Counted from the first letter of the stretch, positions 1 through 5,582 are shown. The stretch is 8,035 nucleotides of DNA from Patescibacteria group bacterium UBA1400 (GCA_002305125.1 DBQG01000051.1:1-8035), one strand, 5' to 3'. A program made the numbers and translations. The notes: generated by a model not told the origin, from the letters alone.

Positions 1-2243
1 CTGTTATAGATTCTTACCTCATCCAGCTTATCAGGAAAATCATTATCTCCTTTACCGATTTGGGTCCAGGAAGGAGTATCATTATAATCAATTCCTCCGG
101 TATAGTTAGCAGAAGTTGTATCTTGAACTCCGTTTATATAAAGATAAACTTTACTACCTTCATAAGTAAAAGCCACATGAGACCAGGTGTTAATGGGAAT
201 AGAAGTAGTGGAAGACACACTGAGAGTGTTTGTTATTCCATTTTGAAAAACAATTTTCAGTTTGCCATTGGCATCATTGCTTAAAAGATATGACCAAGCA
301 TGAGAAGGGTTACCATTATAATGTGAAATAAATCCAGTGTTATAAGAGCTTTCCGTTGCATAAATCCAGGCTGCAACAGTTATATTTTCTGGTTCATGAG
401 CAGCTACACTTCCAGTTCTAAGATAATCATTTGCTCCGGGAAAACTTACTCCTAAAGAATATTTTCCGTTAGTTGAAGTGGGAGAGTTATACCAGGTAGC
501 TGAGTTTCCATTTCCAGAGGAATCAAGAGATGGGGTTGAAGCTTCATCTAATTTATAATAACCGACCAAACCTTCAGATAAAGAGTTTGTTTTTTCTGCT
601 CCCATAACTACAGATGAACCTTCTGATCCTGCTCCTTTAATGCTGTCTGTTTTTACTTGGGCTGCTGTTCTGGCATAATCATAAAGCTTTATCTCATCTA
701 AAAAGCCTTTTAAAAAGGTGGTGGAGACATTGCCTATGGAAATAGCGTCTGCCGTTATATTTGTATTTGTTACTATGGTTACCTGACTCCAGAGGTTAGG
801 AGAGATACTGGTGGTTTGGGCTCCATTTACATAAACTGTTGGTTCTGTGATTCCTTCTGTAGTTATATTTCCTGAGTCAATTGATATGGTTACTCCTGAA
901 GCTAGAGTCATGATAGCTTCAGTAGTAGTGCTTGGTTTTATCCAAAAGGCAATCGAGTTTATAGAGGAGATAGCGCTTGCTACAGTTAGATTATCATCTG
1001 TGCCGTCAAATAAGAGACAGTTGTCTTGGATGCAGGAATCATTTCTCCAGGTTGCTCCGGAAATGGTGCCTTCGTAACCGTTGCCAGTAGAATCATTGGC
1101 TTGAGTATTATAACCTTCATCCAATTTCCAATAGGCTTTGGGAGGATTTTCTATGGGTTTGTTTTCTTCTGCTTGAGGGTTTTCAGCAGAAACATCAGTA
1201 CTGTACTGAATAATCTTAATGTTATTAAAATAGCTAACCCATGTATCATCTATTTCTGGCGTAGCATCTTCCTGGACAACAGAGATATAGTTAATTGTTT
1301 TACCTGCCATGTCAGAAATATCAATATATCTCCAATACCAATAGCCATTAGCATTACTGTTTTCCAACATAGCATCAATATTGTCTTGATCTTCATGATT
1401 CCACCGCAGAACGGAACCATCGGTAAAATTTATTTCTACTCCAACACCTGGAACATCATAGTTATAAACAAGAAAAGTGATAAAATCGCTATCCTGTACA
1501 ACATAATTATCATAATATTCACCATTACTATCACTGATTTTGTAATAGGCATAGGGATTGTTTGTTCCTGTTATTGTTCCGGTAAATTTAATCATATAAT
1601 TACTTGCCAGGGGATTAACTCCGTTTTCTGCAGTAGCGGTGGATACACTTATACCACTGGTCAGTGATGAATAAGCCTTTACTCCGCTGACTATTGGTTC
1701 TGTAGTAAAATCAAATGTTTGTTGGGCACTATTTCCAGTTTCACTTAAGGGGTTTCCATAATAAAAATAGATAGTACTTGTTGATGTTGGAATAGTTGAT
1801 ACCTTTACCCAAAGTTTTGATGAATCAGAATTACAATTACTTATAAAATGAGGTAATAAAATGCCATTTGTATCTGTAAATCTTAAATCATCACAATCTG
1901 ACTGCATTTTTCCCTCATTTATTAGAGTTTGGGTATCTAGGGTTATAGCTACCTGGAAATCTGTTTGTTCTGAGCCATTATTGGTTACGGTGACTGCTTT
2001 TCTGTAGTCCCAGGATGAGTTCCACCAGGCTTTGGCTTGGTTGGGTTTTTTGGTGAGAAGATAGGCTAGGGGGCCAAACAGGATGAGTATTGCTACGGGG
2101 ATGATGACTAATTGTCTTTTTGTTTTTTTATCTATTTTCTTTAAAAGCTGGTTTGTTTTTGTTAAGGGGAGTAGGGTAAGGTTGCCTACTTTATCAAAGA
2201 AGCTGATTGTTTTGGTTATAATTGTTTTTGTTGTTTCTGTCAT
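1..2243 (-). CDS. Membrane-anchored DUF2341 / double LamG surface protein (3' end beyond the window)
   Basis: The reading frame is open from ATG at 2243 to the left edge: 747 codons plus two bases, with no stop. Residues 1-43 are polar and probably cytoplasmic, and 45-63 form one TM segment. A DUF2341-type domain starts at about 72 (WWNSSWDYRKAVTVTN) and runs to about 165 (IYFYYGNP). Residues 165-360 are a beta-rich stretch ending in a low-complexity linker. A first LamG (concanavalin A-like) domain starts with AYWKLDEG (W372). A second starts with GYYKLDE (K564) and is still open at the edge with KLDEVRIYN, the usual final strand of a LamG fold. DUF2341-LamG proteins are typically large surface or adhesin-like proteins that bind sugar or protein ligands; the ligand here cannot be told. 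It is the last visible gene of a four-gene operon, 64 bp after the preceding stop. No Shine-Dalgarno is visible, but no other start codon fits. Confidence 0.9.
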   Translation of the reverse strand, partial: MTETTKTIITKTISFFDKVGNLTLLPLTKTNQLLKKIDKKTKRQLVIIPVAILILFGPLAYLLTKKPNQAKAWWNSSWDYRKAVTVTNNGSEQTDFQVAITLDTQTLINEGKMQSDCDDLRFTDTNGILLPHFISNCNSDSSKLWVKVSTIPTSTSTIYFYYGNPLSETGNSAQQTFDFTTEPIVSGVKAYSSLTSGISVSTATAENGVNPLASNYMIKFTGTITGTNNPYAYYKISDSNGEYYDNYVVQDSDFITFLVYNYDVPGVGVEINFTDGSVLRWNHEDQDNIDAMLENSNANGYWYWRYIDISDMAGKTINYISVVQEDATPEIDDTWVSYFNNIKIIQYSTDVSAENPQAEENKPIENPPKAYWKLDEGYNTQANDSTGNGYEGTISGATWRNDSCIQDNCLLFDGTDDNLTVASAISSINSIAFWIKPSTTTEAIMTLASGVTISIDSGNITTEGITEPTVYVNGAQTTSISPNLWSQVTIVTNTNITADAISIGNVSTTFLKGFLDEIKLYDYARTAAQVKTDSIKGAGSEGSSVVMGAEKTNSLSEGLVGYYKLDEASTPSLDSSGNGNSATWYNSPTSTNGKYSLGVSFPGANDYLRTGSVAAHEPENITVAAWIYATESSYNTGFISHYNGNPSHAWSYLLSNDANGKLKIVFQNGITNTLSVSSTTSIPINTWSHVAFTYEGSKVYLYINGVQDTTSANYTGGIDYNDTPSWTQIGKGDNDFPDKLDEVRIYN

Positions 2244-2307
2244 TTTTTCTTTTTTTATCTGTTTTTTTATTTTCTTTTTTCTTTTGTTCTTTTCTTGTCT
2301 TTTTGTT
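2244..2307 (-). other. A/purine-rich leader before the LamG gene
   Basis: On the coding strand this 64-nt spacer is almost entirely A and G, with only a few C and T. It has no recognisable Shine-Dalgarno within 15 nt of the ATG at 2243. The other start sites in this operon have at least an AAGG or GAG upstream. An unstructured A-rich leader could support initiation through mRNA accessibility or S1-like binding; that is inference. The spacer is open in the LamG frame but contains no ATG, GTG or TTG there. Confidence 0.5.
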
Positions 2308-3171
2308 TTACTCTTGGTCTATGAGCCACCAGGTAAAGGTGATATCTTCTTTTATGTCTTTTTGGATTGCTATGATAAACCAGCCTTCTTGGTTGTTTCT
2401 GGCTTTTATGTAGAGGGTTTGATTTTCTGTTTTAGTAGTTGGTTTGGTATAGATAAGACTAGTTTGTTTTAGTTTACTGGTTTGTATTCTTATTTCTGTT
2501 TGGCCGGCTTTAATGACGGCTTCTCCTTTATTGGCATTAATGTCAGTTTTTGTTTGTGTATCTTGTTGTTTTTGTTCCTGGTTAGGCTCAGCAATAATGA
2601 TGTTTGATTGCTTATTAGCCTGTTGCATAGGAATGAAGTCTAAAGGCTGGGCCTGGTCTTCCTGAGGAAGGTTGGGGTCTGGTTTATTTAAAATCTGATT
2701 GGCTGTTTTAAGGTCTTTTTCCCTTTTTTCTTTGACTTCGGGCCAGATATGTTCTACTTTTTGATAGATTTGGGCTCTTAGAAGGTAGCCTTCAGCGCTT
2801 TTGGGATAGTGCTTTATGGCTTGGTTGGCTGCATTTAAGGCTTCGTTTATAGTGTTTATAATCTTAGCTTTGTCTGTTTCATTTTGAGTTGGGTTGTCAT
2901 TGGCCAGCCTGGTAGCTTTGCCTAGAAAAGATTTAGCCAGATGCAGGTAGTAGTCAAGACTGTAGATTTTTTCCTCAGAGGCTGTTTGTTTATATCTTGG
3001 AGTTTCCTGTTTTTGTTCTGTTAGGGGAGTAAGGTATTGTTCTTCTTTTTGTTTTTTTGTCTGTTTGGCTTGGGTGATGGTAAAAGCGGTTAGGGTAAAT
3101 ATCAGGCAGAGGCCTGTTATGGTCAATATCTTAGTTTTTCTATTTAATTGTTTTAAATTGGGCAGTTTCAT
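2308..3171 (-). CDS. Anchored exported protein with TPR-like middle and C-terminal Trp-Trp beta domain
   Basis: The protein has 287 aa. It has a basic N-terminus and one TM segment or uncleaved signal at about 14-34. A Gln/Lys-rich linker follows, then an alpha-helical region at about 70-165 whose AINxAxxAIxxYPKSAEGYLLRAQIY-like pattern resembles one or two TPR units. A charged Gln-rich linker (165-215) leads to a beta-rich C-terminal module at about 215-287. That module begins GEAVIKAGQTEIRI, contains TSLIYTKP and ENQTLYIKA, and ends ITFTWWLID. From memory, modules of the pattern 'G.AVI..G..E..I ... SLIYV.P ... ITF.WWI.D' recur at the C-terminus of exported CPR proteins; their function is not established. 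The ATG directly abuts the TAA of the upstream gene (zero spacing), so translational coupling is likely. The start is clear; the function is not known. A role in surface assembly or display is inferred from the LamG neighbour. Confidence 0.85.
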   Translation of the reverse strand: MKLPNLKQLNRKTKILTITGLCLIFTLTAFTITQAKQTKKQKEEQYLTPLTEQKQETPRYKQTASEEKIYSLDYYLHLAKSFLGKATRLANDNPTQNETDKAKIINTINEALNAANQAIKHYPKSAEGYLLRAQIYQKVEHIWPEVKEKREKDLKTANQILNKPDPNLPQEDQAQPLDFIPMQQANKQSNIIIAEPNQEQKQQDTQTKTDINANKGEAVIKAGQTEIRIQTSKLKQTSLIYTKPTTKTENQTLYIKARNNQEGWFIIAIQKDIKEDITFTWWLIDQE

Positions 3172-3621
3172 TTAGTTTTTCTCAAGCCAGGTTAAAAATT
3201 GGTTGATATCAGAAACATAATTTTTGATGGTAGCCTTGGAAAGCTTTTGTTTTTGCATGCTTTGCCTGAAGTTTTCCATCAGTTCTTCCTGTCCGGTTTT
3301 AAATTTTTTTGTTTTTTCTGTTTGTTTTATCTGTTTTTTGATGTTTTCCAGGTTAGAAACTGGGTTAACCATCATCTGTTTTTCCTGTTTTAAAAACTCA
3401 CCGAACTTTCTTAGGCTGCTTAGATATCGATTGATACTCTTTGTAGGAGTTTTCTTGACCAACAGATGAGACCGGTAGGTTGCAAAGGTGTTAGGTGTTA
3501 ACTGGTTAGAGCTGTTTTTAGCAGTCCAGCTTAAAAACTGCCGGACATCAGACAAATAATTTTTGACTGATTTATCTGATAGTTTTTTCTTTTTTAACCA
3601 AATTTGAAAATCTGTTAACAT
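3172..3621 (-). CDS. Tandem tyrosine-recombinase core-binding (SAM-like) domain protein without catalytic domain
   Basis: The protein has 149 aa from ATG at 3621. A TTG at 3630 is in frame three codons earlier, but the ATG is preferred because AAGG lies 9 nt upstream. Residues 1-92 match the N-terminal core-binding fold of XerC/XerD/phage integrases: FQIWLKKKKLSDKSVKNYLSDVR, then LTPNTFATYRSHL, then SINRYLSSLRKFGEFL and an NPVSNL exit. After a Lys/Gln linker, residues 114-149 repeat the first helical hairpin: KLSKATIKNYVSDINQFLTWLEKN against KLSDKSVKNYLSDVRQFLSWTAKN. The frame then stops. The catalytic R-H-R-Y domain is absent here and downstream, where the next ATG follows the stop at once. 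It therefore cannot recombine DNA by the known mechanism. It may be a DNA-binding or architectural remnant, or a repurposed factor. It is the second gene of the surface operon. Confidence 0.82.
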   Translation of the reverse strand: MLTDFQIWLKKKKLSDKSVKNYLSDVRQFLSWTAKNSSNQLTPNTFATYRSHLLVKKTPTKSINRYLSSLRKFGEFLKQEKQMMVNPVSNLENIKKQIKQTEKTKKFKTGQEELMENFRQSMQKQKLSKATIKNYVSDINQFLTWLEKN

Positions 3622-3665
3622 TTTTTGCAACCTTTTTTAAAAAGTGCTTTAGGTAGATTAATTTT

Positions 3666-3812
3666 TTAAATTACAAACAGCCAAACCAAAGCACCGGCAC
3701 AAAGAACTAATGCGGTTGCAGCCTCAGCAACTCTTTCCAGCAGGTTTTTTGATATTGAGATGCTAAAGTCCTTACTTTGCACCTTGGGTAGAGTAATTGT
3801 TAAAGCGTCCAT
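3666..3812 (-). CDS. 48-aa small membrane protein, first gene of the surface operon
   Basis: The ATG at 3812 is preceded by a near-perfect Shine-Dalgarno, AAAGGAGG, 4 nt upstream, the strongest one in the window. It encodes 48 aa ending in TAA. Residues 1-20 are polar to amphipathic (MDALTITLPKVQSKDFSIS), 21-33 form a likely amphipathic helix (KNLLERVAEAATA), and about 34-48 are a hydrophobic segment that ends the protein (LVLCAGALVWLFVI). This suggests a tail-anchored membrane peptide with the N-terminus in the cytoplasm. The stop lies 44 nt before the ATG of the core-binding-domain gene, with no terminator between, so co-transcription is likely. No family is recognised. Its place at the head of the operon hints at a membrane recruiter or a small regulator, which is inference. 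Confidence 0.72.
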   Translation of the reverse strand: MDALTITLPKVQSKDFSISISKNLLERVAEAATALVLCAGALVWLFVI

Positions 3813-3832
3813 ATTTCCTCCTTTGCGGAAAT
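3813..3832 (-). promoter_or_regulatory. Ribosome binding site inside a small hairpin
   Basis: On the minus strand a perfect 6-bp inverted repeat, ATTTCC / GGAAAT, encloses an 8-nt loop. The AAAGGAGG Shine-Dalgarno of the 48-aa gene spans the loop and the second arm, ending just before the ATG. The stem is AT-rich and would be only weakly stable, but it could partly mask the ribosome binding site of the first gene of the operon. Confidence 0.35.
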
Positions 3833-3844
3833 TTATTTTTAATT

Positions 3845-3887
3845 GAGTCTAGCCTTATAATTAGACAGATTAGACAATATTAGACTC
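3845..3887. promoter_or_regulatory. Candidate operator: TTAGACA repeats within a GAGTCTA/TAGACTC inverted repeat
   Basis: GAGTCTA (3845-3851) and TAGACTC (3881-3887) are perfect inverted copies separated by 29 bp. Between them TTAGACA occurs at 3861-3867 and 3870-3876, followed by TTAGACT at 3880-3886, so half-sites start 9 and 10 bp apart, about one helical turn. One more TTAGAC lies at 3986-3991. The array sits just upstream of the 48-aa gene, between it and the PaaX-like gene. E. coli PaaX is known to bind hexamer half-sites arranged as an inverted repeat about 27 bp apart. The geometry here is similar, though the half-site sequence differs. PaaX-like binding is inference. No clear -35/-10 pair for the minus operon was found, although AT-rich -10-like stretches overlap the array. 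Confidence 0.5.
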
Positions 3888-4038
3888 TGTTTACTACTAT
3901 AAAAGGGATTTAAGATTGCCGTCAATCAAGTTTATTTTCTTCTTCTTTCAGGGCTGTTTTTCAGGCTAAAATTATAAGAAATAAATTAGACCTTTCTTTT
4001 CTTTCTTTTTCACATTGTTTTCACGGAGGCTTAATAAT

Positions 4039-4134
4039 ATGGCAAAGAGTTTCAGAGTATATCAAAGTTGTACAACCTTGTTTTTTGTTTTCCTGGTCTA
4101 TGTGTATCAGACTATGTTGATAAATTGTGGATAA
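4039..4134 (+). CDS. Possible 31-aa leader peptide / small membrane peptide
   Basis: ATG at 4039 follows GGAGG (4025-4029) with an ideal 9-nt spacing. The ORF encodes 31 aa, beginning MAKSFRVYQSCTT and continuing with a hydrophobic core (LFFVFLVYVYQTMLI), and ends in TAA at 4134. It lies 175 bp upstream of the PaaX-like gene on the same strand, so it could be a leader peptide or a stand-alone small membrane peptide. Against it, the ORF is very short, the region is T-rich, and the same bases carry DnaA-box-like 9-mers; its stop codon lies in one of them. The evidence is the ribosome binding site and the hydrophobic profile only. Confidence 0.35.
   Translation: MAKSFRVYQSCTTLFFVFLVYVYQTMLINCG
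4067..4076. promoter_or_regulatory. Perfect 10-bp palindrome GTTGTACAAC
   Basis: GTTGTACAAC is a perfect palindrome. It extends to 16 bp (4064-4079) with one mismatched pair. Symmetric sites of this size in an intergenic region are typical of a dimeric helix-turn-helix regulator. It lies upstream of the PaaX-like gene, but inside the doubtful 31-aa ORF. The binding protein is unknown. Confidence 0.3.
4101..4134 (-). other. Cluster of DnaA-box-like 9-mers
   Basis: On the minus strand TTATCCACA, the exact DnaA-box consensus, lies at 4126-4134. TTATCAACA (one mismatch) lies at 4115-4123 in the same orientation, 11 bp away, about one helical turn. TGATACACA (one mismatch to TTATNCACA) lies at 4101-4109. 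No other perfect box was noticed in the window. A very AT-rich stretch follows at 4171-4300. This could be a DnaA-controlled promoter, a DnaA-titration site or part of a replication origin. No dnaA, dnaN or other replication gene is visible, so an origin is only a possibility. Confidence 0.45.
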
Positions 4135-4142
4135 CCTGATAC

Positions 4143-4172
4143 TTGACAATGGGTTTAGTGTTGTGTTTTAGT
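4143..4172 (+). promoter_or_regulatory. Candidate promoter for the PaaX-like gene
   Basis: A perfect -35 hexamer TTGACA is present at 4143-4148. With an 18-bp spacer a weak -10, TTTAGT, follows at 4167-4172, preceded by an extended-type TG at 4164-4165. A better -10-like TATAAA at 4186-4191 is too far from this -35. Transcription from here would give a leader of roughly 130 nt that includes the hairpin at 4252-4281. The call rests on the -35 alone. Confidence 0.35.
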
Positions 4173-4251
4173 GAAACAAGAAACATATAAATAAAACAAT
4201 AGTTAAAAAAGCTTAGTTTTAGCCTGTAAATTGAAATTTTTAAAGTTTGAA

Positions 4252-4281
4252 ATTTGGCAAAAATTAACTTTTTTGCTAAAT
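4252..4281 (+). promoter_or_regulatory. 5' UTR hairpin just upstream of the PaaX-like ribosome binding site
   Basis: ATTTGGCAAAAA (4252-4263) pairs with TTTTTGCTAAAT (4270-4281) through 12 bp with one G-U pair and a 6-nt loop, TTAACT. The stem ends 7 nt before the AGGAAAGGA ribosome binding site (4289-4297). It has no following U-run on either strand, so it is not an obvious terminator. It may protect or tune the 5' end of the regulator mRNA, or be a symmetric protein-binding site. Confidence 0.4.
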
Positions 4282-4309
4282 AGTAAAAAGGAAAGGATTA
4301 TTTTTAACA

Positions 4310-5167
4310 ATGAAGCTTTTAAAACAGATGGTTTTGTTTGTCTTAGCATCAGAGGAAGATCTGCTTTCTAGGCCTGAAAGTTTTAATTATAAAGACTACA
4401 GTTATCTTTACTGGCGTTTGTCTGGATATGAAGAAAGCTCTATAAGGGGCAGTGTGTTGCAGCTGGTAGCTACCGGTGAAGTGGACAAAATAGTACGAAA
4501 TAATACTCCTCTTTACCGTTTAACTAGCCAGGGTAGAGATAGATTGATGTCTTTGTTTCCAATAAGTATTGGTCAGAAGCGTGTTTGGGACAGGATTTGG
4601 CGGATTGCTTTAATTAAAGGTGTTTCTGGCAGTAGTTTAAGGATTAAAGGATCTAGTGCTAAGAAGAAAGAGCGGGAGAGTCGCTTAGGTTGTTTAACAG
4701 ATCTGAGGGAGATAAGAAGAGGCTTGCGTGGCCTGGGATTTAAAAAACTTTCCTCCAGCGTTTATATCACGCCTATGCCTGTTTCTGTGAAAATAAAGGA
4801 ATTTTGCCTTAAGAATAAGTTTATCAATGCACAAATTGCGGTAATTGAATCAAGAAGGCTTTTGATTGGGGATGACAAACAAATAGCGAAAAACATTTGG
4901 GACTTGGAGAGGATCAATGCCTTATATCATGAATTTATCAGGAATGTAAACAAACTGCTAAAGGTTTTTAGACAAAAAAAAGTACTGTCTGTTAGGGAAA
5001 AAAAGCAGTTCTCTCTCATATTGTCTACTTACTTTTCTCTGTTAAAACAGGATCCTGGTTTGCCTAAAAGGCTTTTAGAGGCTGACTGGCCGGCGGATTT
5101 AGCTCAAACCCAGTTTTTAAAGCTGGTTGGTAAGGTATCTGAGCTGGAGGCCGGTTTAAAAAAGTGA
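4310..5167 (+). CDS. PaaX-family transcriptional regulator (winged helix, Cas2-like, PaaX C-terminal domains)
   Basis: The protein has 285 aa; PaaX is about 300. Residues 1-85 form a winged helix: YSYLYWRLSGYEESSIRGSVLQLVATGEV, then a wing with PLYRLTSQGRDRL. Residues 90-165 resemble the Cas2-like domain: VWDRIWRIALI ... REIRRGLRGLGFKKLSSSVYITPMP. The usual Asp after the first strand (as in '.FDIP') is replaced by LIKGVSG, and a Lys/Ser-rich insertion lies at about 105-128. The C-terminal PaaX domain follows: IAKNIWDLERINALYHEFI (192-210) and DPGLPKRLLEADWPADLAQTQF (248-269, DWP core), the family signature. PaaX itself represses phenylacetate catabolism and responds to phenylacetyl-CoA. No such pathway is present here, so this relative probably controls something else, most likely the divergent surface operon (inference). 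AGGAAAGGA lies 12 nt upstream of the ATG. It ends in TGA, the only TGA stop among the confident genes. Confidence 0.85.
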   Translation: MKLLKQMVLFVLASEEDLLSRPESFNYKDYSYLYWRLSGYEESSIRGSVLQLVATGEVDKIVRNNTPLYRLTSQGRDRLMSLFPISIGQKRVWDRIWRIALIKGVSGSSLRIKGSSAKKKERESRLGCLTDLREIRRGLRGLGFKKLSSSVYITPMPVSVKIKEFCLKNKFINAQIAVIESRRLLIGDDKQIAKNIWDLERINALYHEFIRNVNKLLKVFRQKKVLSVREKKQFSLILSTYFSLLKQDPGLPKRLLEADWPADLAQTQFLKLVGKVSELEAGLKK

Positions 5168-5318
5168 TGTTCTAGTTTGATAGTTTTTTATAAACGATAT
5201 TTAAGCTTTTTAATTTAACCTAAATCCTTGTTTCACACTTTTTTCCTGAATTTTTTACTGTTAAACATTCCTTAGTTAATTTACTAAAACCGCTAACTAT
5301 CCATGTGTTTTCTTTTTT

Positions 5319-5380
5319 GGTTCTTTTATTTATTAATTTTTTCTAGGAGTTAAAAGAACCGGTGCTTTGTTTTTTTATTT
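5319..5380 (+). terminator. Terminator-like hairpin downstream of the PaaX-like gene
   Basis: GGTTCTTTTA (5319-5328) and TAAAAGAACC (5351-5360) form a perfect 10-bp stem, extendable by two G-U pairs, around a 22-nt loop. A T-rich run follows at about 5366-5380. It lies about 150 bp after the PaaX-like stop on the same strand. The large loop and the few bases between stem and T-run make it a less than classic intrinsic terminator. On the minus strand there is no T-run after the stem, so it would act on the plus strand only. Confidence 0.45.
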
Positions 5381-5403
5381 TTAATCGTAGGTAGTTGGTT
5401 TTA

Positions 5404-5580
5404 ATGTTTTTTAATAACCTGTTTTATTTGCTTGGCAATGTCTTTCTTTTTTCTATCCTTTGCTTTCTTAGAGCCGTTTTTAAAGCCTTTTGGTTTGTTT
5501 TCCTACAAATTACAATCTTCAGATTTAAAGTTAGTCAGAGAGTTTTAAGTGAAGTTTGGAAGAGCTTAAGCTTGTATTAA
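5404..5580 (+). CDS. Doubtful 58-aa hydrophobic ORF
   Basis: ATG at 5404 opens a 58-aa frame with a hydrophobic N-terminal half (MFFNNLFYLLGNVFLFSIL) and a basic, more polar end (FRFKVSQRVLSEVWKSLSLY). A TTG lies three codons upstream. The Shine-Dalgarno is weak (GTAGGT, over 10 nt away) and the ORF begins just after the terminator-like hairpin. T-rich DNA readily produces Phe/Leu-rich open frames, so this may be chance. If real it is a small membrane protein of unknown family. Confidence 0.22.
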   Translation: MFFNNLFYLLGNVFLFSILCFLRAVFKAFWFVFLQITIFRFKVSQRVLSEVWKSLSLY

Positions 5581-5582
5581 AT

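Noticed and set aside
1026..1667. 213-aa plus-strand open frame
   Set aside because: It lies wholly opposite the DUF2341/LamG gene, whose minus-strand translation shows clear domain motifs. The plus-strand product is Ile-rich with no recognisable domain.
2083..2472. Phe/Val-rich plus-strand open frames
   Set aside because: They are shadows of the A-rich minus-strand genes and their purine spacer; the T-rich complement yields Phe/Leu/Val-rich frames without stops.
3172..3630. Active integrase or a mobile-element marker
   Set aside because: The catalytic domain is absent and no att-like repeats, transposase or element boundaries were seen. The TTG at 3630 was rejected as start because the ATG at 3621 has the better-spaced AAGG.
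4590..4805. Cas2 of a CRISPR system
   Set aside because: The Cas2-like stretch is flanked by a winged helix and a PaaX C-terminal domain. There is no repeat array and no other cas gene.
5165..5218. Read-through of the TGA ending the PaaX-like gene (recoded TGA, as in Gracilibacteria)
   Set aside because: The frame stays open for 17 codons after the TGA, but no gene in the window has an internal TGA and the PaaX C-terminal domain is already complete.
3687..5369. 11-bp inverted match CAAAGCACCGG (3687-3697) / CCGGTGCTTTG (5359-5369)
   Set aside because: In about 8 kb several 11-bp matches are expected by chance. One copy lies inside the 48-aa gene and the other in the hairpin tail.
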